This document shows, piece by piece, positions 53,266 to 60,165 of a stretch of 64,000 nt of DNA. The notes beneath the pieces were generated by a model. That model searched no databases, was not told where the DNA came from, and saw only the letters and a program-made list of their open reading frames with translations. The position numbers and the translations under genes were made by a program. How positions within the stretch are numbered: position 1 is the stretch's first letter; the number at the start of each line of letters is the position of its first letter. Source of the DNA: a virus; the IMG/VR virus record IMGVR_UViG_3300034072_000369, positions 1-64,000 of that record. The stretch is one strand, 5' to 3'.

Positions 53266-54105
53266 ATGAAACCTATTGTAATATATCATAAGAACTGTGC
53301 GGACGGTGTAGCTGCTGCCTGGTGCTTCTGGAATAAATTTAAAGATTCTATGGAGTACTATGAGGGTGTATATGGTAACACAACACCGGATATTACAGAT
53401 CGTGATGTATATCTTGTAGATTTTTCATATAAAAGAGATGTTGTAGAAACTATATGTAAGTTTGCAAATAATGTTATACTTATTGATCATCATATAAGTG
53501 CTCTAGAAGATTTATGGGATCTTCCTGCAAAGTATGATAATTTTAGCTTAGCAAACTCTACTAAGAAGCACAGTGGAGCGAGATTAGCTTGGGACTATGT
53601 TAAATCAATAACTAAACATGATGAGGTAAGACCGAGATTATTAAATCATGTAGAAGATAGGGATCTATGGAAATTTGAATTACAGTACACTAGAGAGATT
53701 ATGATGGCCGTATTTTCATATCCTCTTACGATAGAAATGTTTGATGAATTACAAAAGTATGATATTCAAGATCTAATTGCAGAAGGAAGAACACTTCTTA
53801 GAAAGCAAAAACAAGATATAGATCTCTTGATTAAAACAACAGAAAGAAGTATGGAAATTGGCGATGTACTTGTCAAAGCATATAATGTTAATTATTTCTT
53901 TGCGAGTGATCTGGGTGATATTCAAAGTGTAGACCAGCCATTTATTGCCACATACTATGATACAAAGAATAGTAGAGTGTTTTCTTTGAGATCAAAAGAT
54001 ACAGGCTTTGACGTATCTAAAATTGCTGCAATATATGGAGGCGGTGGACATAGAAATGCTGCTGGATTTAAAGTAGACAGATCTCATCCACTTGCATGTT
54101 GTTGA
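53266..54105 (+). CDS. DHH-family phosphoesterase
   Basis: 279 aa; AAAGGT before ATG 53266. HKNCADGVAAAW with the first Asp, DVYLVDFSY, LIDHH and GARLAWDYV form the DHH domain; GGGHRNAAGF is the DHHA1 signature. The family includes RecJ-like nucleases, nano-RNases and cyclic-dinucleotide phosphodiesterases; short DHH/DHHA1 proteins like this are usually NrnA/oligonucleotide or c-di-nucleotide hydrolases. Its presence with a phage cyclase in the same genome is notable. Confidence 0.82.
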   Translation: MKPIVIYHKNCADGVAAAWCFWNKFKDSMEYYEGVYGNTTPDITDRDVYLVDFSYKRDVVETICKFANNVILIDHHISALEDLWDLPAKYDNFSLANSTKKHSGARLAWDYVKSITKHDEVRPRLLNHVEDRDLWKFELQYTREIMMAVFSYPLTIEMFDELQKYDIQDLIAEGRTLLRKQKQDIDLLIKTTERSMEIGDVLVKAYNVNYFFASDLGDIQSVDQPFIATYYDTKNSRVFSLRSKDTGFDVSKIAAIYGGGGHRNAAGFKVDRSHPLACC

Positions 54106-54116
54106 AAATAAGTGAA

Positions 54117-54240
54117 GAAAAGCGGCCGTAGGTGCAGTTCGGCGGCCTGGTATCACCTTCCTCCTAACTTGGGCCAAAAATGGCAAGAAGGGCTGTTTCT
54201 GGCCCTCGTTGGGGCATTCATAAACTAAAGGAGAGTCGTG
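54117..54240 (+). ncRNA. GC-rich structured noncoding region
   Basis: Between the DHH gene and motif A copy 4. AGGTG (54130-54134) can pair with CACCT (54154-54158), GCCG (54125-54128) alternatively with CGGC (54140-54143), and GGGCCA (54171-54176) with TGGCCC (54200-54205). It is far richer in GC than its surroundings and has no ORF of note. It may be a small RNA or complex terminator; no T-run is seen. Confidence 0.4.
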
Positions 54241-54259
54241 AAGACGATAAATTCAAGTT

Positions 54260-54277
54260 AACCCGTTAAGTTAACCC
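54260..54277 (+). promoter_or_regulatory. Motif A copy 4, candidate phage promoter
   Basis: AACCCGTTAAGTTAACCC. Stem halves GTTA and TAAC kept, loop AGT. It lies 43 bases before motif B copy 3, so the next gene has two stacked candidate promoters. Confidence 0.7.
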
Positions 54278-54319
54278 TATTTTATAAAGAAAATAGATGT
54301 TTAGAAACGCGAACTACTT

Positions 54320-54346
54320 GCGTTAAAAGTAGTATCTTATATGATA
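54320..54346 (+). promoter_or_regulatory. Motif B copy 3, candidate promoter
   Basis: GCGTTAAAAGTAG then GTATCTTATATGATA overlaps in register with the other two copies. TTGCGT and TATGAT are 16 bases apart. A 34-base leader with AAGGAA precedes the gene. Confidence 0.6.
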
Positions 54347-54380
54347 GCGACATGCTATCTAATCTTAAGGAAATTTAAAA

Positions 54381-54935
54381 ATGGAATTAAAACAAGTATT
54401 TACTACCCCTGATGGTAAGATGTTCGATACGCGCCAGGAAGCAATGAATTATCTGCGCCGTCCTAAGATTGCTGAAGCTCTTAATAAGATTACGTCGAAT
54501 AACAAAGAGCTGACTACGTGGCTTATTGAGCATCAAGAAACTGTTGAAATGGCTTTTGAGACCGGAACTATTCGCCGTGTCACTAAAGCTGAACACAACA
54601 AGCTTTCTAAAGCAATTGAGGCTCTAAAAGAAATTCAAGGTAATCCAAAGATTGCTTTCTTGCAAGAACATGCAGGAGCTATTCTCGAATCATTCCGTTG
54701 GCCTTCAGTCAAGCGTATGGATGATGCTGAGAAAGCGTTAGCTGCTAGGAATTCCTTAGTTGCTGCATCAGAGGGTAATGAAGACCTTGCTAAGTGGATT
54801 ATTGATAACAAAGATGCTGTTCTAGCTGCATATGATGCTGGCGTAGAAAAGCGTCAGGTTAATCCAAAAGCTCAAGAAGCACTTGCTGCTTATCGTGCTA
54901 AGAAAGCTGCTGAGAAAGCTCAACAAGCAGCTTAA
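54381..54935 (+). CDS. Probable highly expressed small protein with duplicated helical domain, 184 aa
   Basis: Two related helical units: NKELTTWLIEHQETVEMAFE (residues ~41-60) and NEDLAKWIIDNKDAVLAAYD (~134-153), each followed by a G...R V segment. The C-terminus is Ala/Lys-rich. Codons are more balanced than in neighbouring small ORFs, suggesting high expression. It is a single-gene unit with two candidate promoters upstream and three small hairpins plus two terminators downstream. No family recognised; a nucleic-acid-binding or host-takeover role is a guess. Confidence 0.7.
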   Translation: MELKQVFTTPDGKMFDTRQEAMNYLRRPKIAEALNKITSNNKELTTWLIEHQETVEMAFETGTIRRVTKAEHNKLSKAIEALKEIQGNPKIAFLQEHAGAILESFRWPSVKRMDDAEKALAARNSLVAASEGNEDLAKWIIDNKDAVLAAYDAGVEKRQVNPKAQEALAAYRAKKAAEKAQQAA

Positions 54936-54953
54936 AGATACCCTGGGCGACCT

Positions 54954-55039
54954 GAGTATGTCTAAAAACTACTCACTCCAGTAGACCTGAGTATGTCTAA
55001 AAACTGCTCTCTTATAGCCTGAGTATTGCTCAACTGCTC
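54954..55039 (+). repeat. Three tandem small hairpins in the 3' noncoding region
   Basis: GAGTA at 54954, 54989 and 55021 pairs with TACTC (54970), TGCTC (55005) and TGCTC (55035); in the second and third a T-A pair becomes T-G, so pairing is kept. Loops are 11, 11 and 9 bases. The first two share a 20-base identical stretch beginning CCTGAGTATG. Possible binding sites for a protein on RNA, or 3'-end stabilisers. Confidence 0.6.
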
Positions 55040-55045
55040 AATTTA

Positions 55046-55093
55046 AAAAATCTTCTATATAGTTTCTCTCCTTTCTCGATATAGAAGATTTTT
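55046..55093 (+). terminator. Long-stem terminator
   Basis: AAAAATCTTCTATAT pairs over 15 bases with ATATAGAAGATTTTT (55079-55093); ends in TTTTT. Symmetric A and T runs mean it could stop transcription in both directions. Confidence 0.85.
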
Positions 55094-55095
55094 AT

Positions 55096-55122
55096 TCCCT
55101 CCTTTTAAGGAGGGATTTTTTT
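55096..55122 (+). terminator. Second tandem terminator
   Basis: TCCCTCC (55096-55102) pairs with GGAGGGA (55109-55115), extended inside by TT/AA, followed by seven T. It backs up the first terminator just upstream. Confidence 0.88.
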
Positions 55123-55157
55123 AGTTCTTTATTTTTTTTTTACTTAAGGCTATTAAT

Positions 55158-55520
55158 ATGACTTTTATAATAAATGAGTTTTATGATAGTGTAGTTGCTG
55201 ATAAAGATAAACCTATTTATTTAGTTGTTGAAGATATGTATAAAAATTTATCAGAATATAATAAAGAGCTGCTAAGACAAATAGTTCTTACTAAAGATCC
55301 TATAAACTTTTTTAAAAAATTAGTTGCAAAGGAGCTAGATAGTCTTAATTACGATGAGCTTAAAGATCTAAATGATTTGCTACAAAATACTACAAATGGT
55401 AATAAATCAAGTTTTGTTAATATATCCTTTTGGGCAGGTCTGCTAGAACGTCCAAATATAAGTTACGAAGATTATTTAAATATAGCAATCAATATGATTG
55501 CCGCTAAAATTTCAAATTGA
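55158..55520 (+). CDS. Hypothetical protein, 120 aa
   Basis: First ORF after the double terminator; AAGG lies ahead of ATG 55158, with no motif A or B between. Helical protein (VVEDMYKNLSEYNKELLRQI). Function unknown. Confidence 0.6.
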   Translation: MTFIINEFYDSVVADKDKPIYLVVEDMYKNLSEYNKELLRQIVLTKDPINFFKKLVAKELDSLNYDELKDLNDLLQNTTNGNKSSFVNISFWAGLLERPNISYEDYLNIAINMIAAKISN

Positions 55521-55527
55521 GGAATAT

Positions 55528-55935
55528 ATGGATAAGCATATAATTGCAGAAATATGTGCTAAGATATTAGACGTGCTTAATATTCAATATGTAATTCTAA
55601 GTTCTGAAAAGCATTTCTCTAATATAAATGCACCAAAGACTATTAAAGCTAAACGTAGAACTAAATTAAGAAAACCAGGAAAAGATTATAATAGAAGTGG
55701 TAATTCTAATAGAAAAACAATTGATAAGGATCGCTGGAAAGATATAAGGCCAGAGCTGGAGAAAAAGATCAGAGAAATGTCTGTAGGTCAATCGATCGCA
55801 TTCCCTGATTCATCTGGCAATGAAGGTTATAGATCTTTAATTTGTAATATATCGAGAAAGATCCTTGGTAGAGGTGGTATATTCTACTCTACAACTCGAG
55901 TTAACAATGAAATAATATTGTATAGATTAAAATGA
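55528..55935 (+). CDS. Hypothetical basic protein, 135 aa
   Basis: ATG 55528 after GAGGAA (the ATG at 55498 is inside the previous gene). A basic linker (KTIKAKRRTKLRKPGKDYNR) joins an N-terminal helix and a C-terminal alpha/beta part (SIAFPDSSGNEGYRSLICNIS). Possibly binds nucleic acid; unproven. Confidence 0.6.
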   Translation: MDKHIIAEICAKILDVLNIQYVILSSEKHFSNINAPKTIKAKRRTKLRKPGKDYNRSGNSNRKTIDKDRWKDIRPELEKKIREMSVGQSIAFPDSSGNEGYRSLICNISRKILGRGGIFYSTTRVNNEIILYRLK

Positions 55936-56645
55936 ATATAAAACTATTTGTAGCAACCCCTATGTATGGCGGTCAATGTTACGGTGCTTTTATGCTAAGT
56001 ATTATGGCATTGAAAGAAATTGCAATCCATAATAATTGGGATTTTCATTTTACATTTATTGGCAATGAATCTTTAATAACTAGAGCTAGAAATAAGCTAG
56101 TAGAGCAGTTTTTAGCAACTGATTTTACACATCTATTGTTTATTGATGCAGATATGGAATTTAATGCTCATTTAGTTTCAAATCTGGTAAGATACGATGT
56201 AGATGTAGTTTGTGGAATGTGTCCTAAGAAATTTATTAATTGGGATTCAGTAAAAGATATTATCTTAGCTAATCCATATATAAAACCAGGATTAGTGCCT
56301 AGTCTAGTATCTGAATCTTGTGTAAATTATCTGTCAGAAGAACCTGATACAAGTATACCAGGATTAGTTTCAGTAAAACACGCTGGTACAGGTTGTATGC
56401 TGATTACGAGAACTGCATTAAATCATTTAAGTCATTTTGTTCCTAAATTCACTGATTATGGTAGTGATGGACTAAGTGAACCAAAGATTAAATGTGCATT
56501 CTTTGATACGGCAATTGAAGAAGGATCAGGAGCTTATTTGTCAGAAGATTATTACTTTTGTAATGAATGGAGAAAAATTGGAGGTAAGGTTTATCTTGCC
56601 TATAATGTTAAATTAAAACACATAGGGTCATATACTTTTTCTTAA
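55932..56645 (+). CDS. GT-A fold glycosyltransferase
   Basis: 237 aa. VATPMYGGQCYGAF at the N-terminus, LITRARNKLVEQFL, then LLFIDADMEF with the DxD metal site, CGMCPKKFINW, AGTGCMLITR and SEDYYFCNEWRKIGGKVYL form a family 2-like glycosyltransferase seen in many phages. It may glycosylate modified DNA bases, a phage protein or a host surface molecule. It overlaps the previous stop and is followed by a tRNA. Confidence 0.78.
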   Translation: MNIKLFVATPMYGGQCYGAFMLSIMALKEIAIHNNWDFHFTFIGNESLITRARNKLVEQFLATDFTHLLFIDADMEFNAHLVSNLVRYDVDVVCGMCPKKFINWDSVKDIILANPYIKPGLVPSLVSESCVNYLSEEPDTSIPGLVSVKHAGTGCMLITRTALNHLSHFVPKFTDYGSDGLSEPKIKCAFFDTAIEEGSGAYLSEDYYFCNEWRKIGGKVYLAYNVKLKHIGSYTFS

Positions 56646-56650
56646 TATAG

Positions 56651-56734
56651 AGCCAAGTGGTGAAATCGGTAGACACAACAGACTTAAAATCTGTCGCTTA
56701 TAGCGTGCCAGTTCGAATCTGGTCTTGGCTACCA
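56651..56734 (+). tRNA. tRNA-Leu (anticodon TAA)
   Basis: Acceptor AGCCAAG pairs with CTTGGCT; D stem GTG/CAC; anticodon stem ACAGA/TCTGT with loop CTTAAAA (TAA); a long variable arm CGCT/AGCG as in class II tRNAs; T arm GCCAG TTCGAAT CTGGT. ACCA is encoded at the 3' end. It reads TTA, a codon very common in this AT-rich genome. Confidence 0.93.
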
Positions 56735-56745
56735 ATGAGAGTATC

Positions 56746-56931
56746 ATGCAAACTTCGGGAGATTATAAACTACACGTTAAATTACACATTGAAGCCTGCA
56801 AATATGCATCAAAGAAGTGTCAATCGTTTGATATGGAAAAATTCATATTTCACTATGACAACTTTATGTCAACTGAGATTTTAGGAATTCTCAATGAGCT
56901 TAAGAACGACTTGGAAAAAGCTGAAGATTAA
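56746..56931 (+). CDS. Hypothetical protein, 61 aa
   Basis: ATG 56746 twelve bases after the tRNA, with GAGAG upstream. The reading frame through the tRNA from 56725 is not used. Helical protein with an acidic end. Overlaps the next gene by 38 bases. Confidence 0.55.
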   Translation: MQTSGDYKLHVKLHIEACKYASKKCQSFDMEKFIFHYDNFMSTEILGILNELKNDLEKAED

Positions 56932-57118
56932 AGAAAGAGTTATATTTATTCCATATCATGCTCATAAAGATCGATCACATCCGGATTGTGAACGAGGTTT
57001 TGTTTCAGAATTGGGTTCTACTTTTGTTTTTGTTAAATTTGATGGAAAAGTTGCAAGGTTCGGTTGGGATAAAGCAGTAGCCGAAGCTTGTGATCCTAAA
57101 GATTTAGTTAGAGAATAA
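56894..57118 (+). CDS. Hypothetical protein, 74 aa
   Basis: ATG 56894 within the previous gene. Small beta-barrel-like sequence (ERVIFIPYHAHKDRSHPDCE, ELGSTFVFVKFDGKVARFGW), a pattern common in phage early regions. Function unknown. Confidence 0.6.
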   Translation: MSLRTTWKKLKIKERVIFIPYHAHKDRSHPDCERGFVSELGSTFVFVKFDGKVARFGWDKAVAEACDPKDLVRE

Positions 57119-57131
57119 ACAGGAGATTATT

Positions 57132-57332
57132 ATGAAACGTTCAGTGTTCTCTTTGATACAATCGCTTATTTCTCAAGCTTCATCGAGACGGATGGAGTTT
57201 CATAATAAAAATTATTGTTGTAATAGCCAATGTAATCAGGGTAGAGATTGCCCTATAAGGAAATCATATGGATCAAACAGCACGAATTCAGACCTTATTA
57301 AACAAAATAAAGATTACTATAAGCGATATTGA
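57132..57332 (+). CDS. Small Cys-rich protein, 66 aa
   Basis: ATG 57132 with AGGAG upstream. CCNSQCNQGRDCPIRK gives four Cys, a pattern I recognise from small phage proteins; possible zinc or metal binding. The last 65 bases overlap the next ORF, so its true end is uncertain. Confidence 0.55.
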   Translation: MKRSVFSLIQSLISQASSRRMEFHNKNYCCNSQCNQGRDCPIRKSYGSNSTNSDLIKQNKDYYKRY

Positions 57333-57447
57333 AATGATTTTACTTGATACTAATAGAGCTAAGAAATCTCTAGTACCATTAGAGAAACAAAAGATATGGT
57401 CAGAGCCAGAACCTTGGCAAACACAACTCAAGAAAGATCAGGCATGA
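57268..57447 (+). CDS. Small hypothetical protein, 59 aa
   Basis: ATG 57268 with AAGGAAA upstream; TGA overlaps the next start in ATGA. Helical coil (IQTLLNKIKITISDIEMILL). Absent from many ORF calls because of its length. Confidence 0.55.
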   Translation: MDQTARIQTLLNKIKITISDIEMILLDTNRAKKSLVPLEKQKIWSEPEPWQTQLKKDQA

Positions 57448-57746
57448 AATTTATTAAAGATCAATTAAGATTAATTGATTTAAATCCTGCCGAATATAAA
57501 ACAATAGAAGATGCATTTGAAGCTATAGTATCACATTACATTAGCGAGAGTAATAAAGGCGCCTATGAGCGCCTTTTAAAATCTAAATATATAAGTGATG
57601 AAACTATATCTGATCTTGCATTTTCATATAAACAACAACCTTTTGTATTTGCCAGGCGTGTTGAATCAATAGTAATATCAAATATGTTTTCTAAATTAAA
57701 GGAAATTAAACATGAAAACTTTAGAAGAGTTACTAAAGGAAATTGA
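57444..57746 (+). CDS. Hypothetical protein, 100 aa
   Basis: ATG 57444, overlapping the previous stop. Helical protein (DQLRLIDLNPAEYKTIEDAF). Overlaps the next gene by 35 bases. Function unknown. Confidence 0.6.
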   Translation: MKFIKDQLRLIDLNPAEYKTIEDAFEAIVSHYISESNKGAYERLLKSKYISDETISDLAFSYKQQPFVFARRVESIVISNMFSKLKEIKHENFRRVTKGN

Positions 57747-57948
57747 ATATAAAGGCTATTTAAAGGTTTGGCCTGTAACTGATTTAGAGGATAATTGGCG
57801 AAAACTTTATAATATTACATTTGTATTCAATAATGTAAATAATGATAAGTTTACAATTGAATTAAAGAATCAGAGCAGCATTAAAGAGTCGCTTAAGAGC
57901 ATTCTAAATAGTGTTAGTAAGTTCGAAAATGAATTACGAACAGCGTAG
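57712..57948 (+). CDS. Hypothetical protein, 78 aa
   Basis: ATG 57712 with AAGGAAA upstream. Alpha/beta small protein (WRKLYNITFVFNNVNNDKFT). Overlaps the following gene. Function unknown. Confidence 0.6.
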   Translation: MKTLEELLKEIEYKGYLKVWPVTDLEDNWRKLYNITFVFNNVNNDKFTIELKNQSSIKESLKSILNSVSKFENELRTA

Positions 57949-58150
57949 AGAATTAAAACGTGTCTTTAATAAAATTAGAATTTGTATGAATAGACTGCTC
58001 GAGATGGCCGAAGAAGAAGAAATTAAGGCACATAATGTACCTGAAGCACTAATAGATCGTATTCACATGTTTATGGAGAAGGCTGAAACTCTTAGAGCTA
58101 GCTATCGTGAACTTGACGAACTTCTAGAAAGAATAGAAAATGAAATCTAG
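57929..58150 (+). CDS. Hypothetical helical protein, 73 aa
   Basis: ATG 57929 preferred over GTG 57911. Charged helical protein with probable coiled coil (AETLRASYRELDELLERIEN). Overlaps both neighbours. Function unknown. Confidence 0.55.
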   Translation: MNYEQRRELKRVFNKIRICMNRLLEMAEEEEIKAHNVPEALIDRIHMFMEKAETLRASYRELDELLERIENEI

Positions 58151-58316
58151 CTTCATAAACTGGCTTAAAGCACATTACTGCGACCTATTTCATGGCGGTG
58201 GTAAGATCAAACGAGACCCTAATGATGCTATTAACTGGCAATGTAACAAGTGTGGTCGATGGTCTACACCGTTGTCTAATTTTCAAAAAAGTATTGATAA
58301 AGGATACAACAAATGA
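58140..58316 (+). CDS. Small protein with one CxxC, 58 aa
   Basis: ATG 58140 overlaps the previous gene end. WQCNKCGRWST gives a single CxxC and HYCDLFHGGG a second Cys/His group, so a zinc knuckle is possible. Stop overlaps the next start. Confidence 0.55.
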   Translation: MKSSFINWLKAHYCDLFHGGGKIKRDPNDAINWQCNKCGRWSTPLSNFQKSIDKGYNK

Positions 58317-58468
58317 TTCCATGGAAAACTGTATTTAATAGATTTGGATTTTCGTTGTCATATTTAAGAGAACCCGATTTTACCTTTGGATTTAGTTTTG
58401 GTTTTAGCGTAGGTAATTTCTATTGGACAATTGGCTTAAATCCCGAACAGAGGAATAGAGATGTCTGA
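58313..58468 (+). CDS. Small aromatic-rich protein, 51 aa
   Basis: ATG 58313, four-base overlap with the previous stop. Rich in Phe and Gly (FTFGFSFGFSVGNFYW), as if a single beta-hairpin or membrane-associated segment. Function unknown. Confidence 0.5.
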   Translation: MIPWKTVFNRFGFSLSYLREPDFTFGFSFGFSVGNFYWTIGLNPEQRNRDV

Positions 58469-58784
58469 CTTTAAAAGATATTTAGAAGTTGCTTCAATAT
58501 TAAAAGAAAACTTTTCAGGAGGTCACTCTAGAGAAGCCGCTGATATAATAGAAGAACTATGTAGTAGAATAGATCAAGCAGAATGGTCTGGATGGAAGCG
58601 TAGAGAAATTTATTTTGATAATGGAGTACCTTGTGGTCACAGAGAGATTGTTTGGAATCTATTAAGTGAAAAGAAATTATGGGAAATTTATGACGGTCTT
58701 TCACATGCCCCATCTACACATACATCATATTATATCATATTAGCTAGAGCAATAGAAAAAGCCTGTAAAGAGGCTAACCAATGA
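58461..58784 (+). CDS. Hypothetical protein, 107 aa
   Basis: ATG 58461 with AGAGG upstream, overlapping the previous gene. Helical with many Trp and His (EWSGWKRREIYFDNGVPCGH). Stop overlaps the next start. Function unknown. Confidence 0.6.
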   Translation: MSDFKRYLEVASILKENFSGGHSREAADIIEELCSRIDQAEWSGWKRREIYFDNGVPCGHREIVWNLLSEKKLWEIYDGLSHAPSTHTSYYIILARAIEKACKEANQ

Positions 58785-58951
58785 ATAAAGATGCTAGACT
58801 TGAATTACTTAGTGATAAAGTTAGGAAAGGAATCCCAATAGACCTTTCTGAAGCTATAGAAGTAATTGATTATCAAACTAAATTAAGATTATATAAAGAA
58901 GAAAATTCCATCTTAGCAAAGCTTAAAAGGTTTATAGGACGTTATAAATGA
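58781..58951 (+). CDS. Small helical protein, 56 aa
   Basis: ATG 58781 in an ATGA overlap with the previous stop; ends in the next ATGA overlap at 58948. Charged helix-turn-helix-like layout (LLSDKVRKGIPIDLSEAIEV). Function unknown. Confidence 0.55.
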   Translation: MNKDARLELLSDKVRKGIPIDLSEAIEVIDYQTKLRLYKEENSILAKLKRFIGRYK

Positions 58952-59166
58952 ATATTACAGCATGGATTAACAATGAAGTAAACAATGGTAGGGAGGCTAC
59001 TATAAGCCTTGCTGTCTTAGAAAATTTATTCCAAGCTCCAGCTGAAATATCTAAATTAGATTTGATTTCATATTGGGCAAAAAATATAAATATTCAACTT
59101 GATTGTAAGTCTACAATACATCTAGCTAGTGATATTATAACATTCTATCCAAGGACTAAACTATGA
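58948..59166 (+). CDS. Hypothetical protein, 72 aa
   Basis: ATGA overlap at both ends. MNITAWINNEVNNGREATIS at the start; no family recognised. Confidence 0.55.
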   Translation: MNITAWINNEVNNGREATISLAVLENLFQAPAEISKLDLISYWAKNINIQLDCKSTIHLASDIITFYPRTKL

Positions 59167-59360
59167 ATTTATCAATTCGAAAACTACTGAATGAACCGTT
59201 AATGTGGCTTTCATTATATCTTTTCATGTCTATTAACACCTTTGGTCATGCATGGGTCTATATTGGCAAGATTGCAGTCAATGAAACTAGCACTATGATT
59301 GCTTCTATAGCAGCTGCAATTTTCTGGCCATTATATTGGTCTATTAGACTATGGAGTTGA
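59163..59360 (+). CDS. Small membrane protein, 65 aa
   Basis: Two hydrophobic spans (LMWLSLYLFMSINTFGHAWV and TMIASIAAAIFWPLYWSI). Start overlaps the previous stop. Located among soluble small ORFs; function unknown. Confidence 0.6.
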   Translation: MNLSIRKLLNEPLMWLSLYLFMSINTFGHAWVYIGKIAVNETSTMIASIAAAIFWPLYWSIRLWS

Positions 59361-59363
59361 AGA

Positions 59364-59654
59364 ATGAACGAACGAATTCAAGAATTTGCAAATAAATTAG
59401 CCCCTATTGCAACAATCGGTAATTGGGGTAGAGTTGAATGGAAAGATAATATTTATCCACAACTTGGTGATAAATTGTATGCAGCAATTGACTTACAAGA
59501 GTTTGCTAAGTTTATTATACTAGAGTGTATAGACAAAATTGAGACTTATCGTATTCCTGTAGGCAATAGTCCATCTGGTGAACTTGCATGTAAATGGACT
59601 TATGATGCACTAAAAGATATTAGAGATGATATTAAAGAGACTTTCGGAGTTTAA
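59364..59654 (+). CDS. MNERI-family phage protein, 96 aa
   Basis: Begins MNERIQEFANKLAP and ends DIKETFGV. First of three adjacent ORFs with the same start (MNERI) and the same end (FG[VI]); the family occurs in many phages, function unknown. LQEFAKFIILECI is its conserved middle helix (usual form EKFAELIVRE). Confidence 0.7.
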   Translation: MNERIQEFANKLAPIATIGNWGRVEWKDNIYPQLGDKLYAAIDLQEFAKFIILECIDKIETYRIPVGNSPSGELACKWTYDALKDIRDDIKETFGV

Positions 59655-59656
59655 GA

Positions 59657-59911
59657 ATGAACGAACGCATCCGAGAACTTATATTAGAAGCTGGTTTTCC
59701 AAAGTTTGACAAGATGTACGTTGTGTCTGATGGAAAAGAACTGGAAAAGTTCGCCGAGTTGATTGTTCGGGAATTTGTTTCGACTCTAGTTGATAATACC
59801 CCTGAACGATATACGAATGACTCGGCAGAAGAAGATTGGGATAAGGGATATGACCGAGCAATGCGGGATTGTATTCATCATATTCAAGAACACTTCGGAA
59901 TCAAAGAATGA
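59657..59911 (+). CDS. MNERI-family phage protein, 84 aa
   Basis: MNERIRELILEAGF ... ELEKFAELIVREFV ... HIQEHFGIKE. Its codons are more GC-rich than in the previous gene, which suggests separate acquisition. The ribosome site GGAG lies in the Phe-Gly-Val codons of the gene before it. Confidence 0.72.
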   Translation: MNERIRELILEAGFPKFDKMYVVSDGKELEKFAELIVREFVSTLVDNTPERYTNDSAEEDWDKGYDRAMRDCIHHIQEHFGIKE

Positions 59912-60165
59912 ACGAACGAATTGAAGCATATCTAAAACAACACTATTGCCGAGACTACTTCAACTCTTATGGTGAGACGGTTGAGGATGACTACTACTTT
60001 ATGTATCGTGAAGAAGTAGAGGGATTGATCGAGTTGATTGTGCGAGAAATGTGTCAAGTCATTAACGCTGATTGTGAATTACAATATAGTGAAGGTATAA
60101 CTACCAATCTTGGTGGCTTGAATCAAGCAAGAGAATTGATTAAAAAACATTTCGGAGTTGAATGA
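59908..60165 (+). CDS. MNERI-family phage protein, 85 aa
   Basis: MNERIEAYLKQHY ... EGLIELIVREMCQV ... LIKKHFGVE. ATG 59908 in an ATGA overlap (the upstream frame to 59869 is not used). Third copy of the cassette; its GGAG is again in the previous gene's FG codons. Confidence 0.7.
   Translation: MNERIEAYLKQHYCRDYFNSYGETVEDDYYFMYREEVEGLIELIVREMCQVINADCELQYSEGITTNLGGLNQARELIKKHFGVE

Noticed and set aside
54234-54257. Seven-codon GTG ORF with AAAGGAGAG upstream, possible leader peptide
   Set aside because: It lies upstream of both candidate promoters, so it would not be on the transcript of the 184-aa gene; likely chance or a remnant.
54950-55040. CRISPR-like array
   Set aside because: Only three units, 32-35 bases apart, with spacers too short and the repeats themselves divergent; better explained as small hairpins.
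56657-56884. 75-aa ORF MVKSVDTTDLKS...
   Set aside because: It reads through the tRNA-Leu gene; this peptide start is a known artefact of translated tRNA-Leu.
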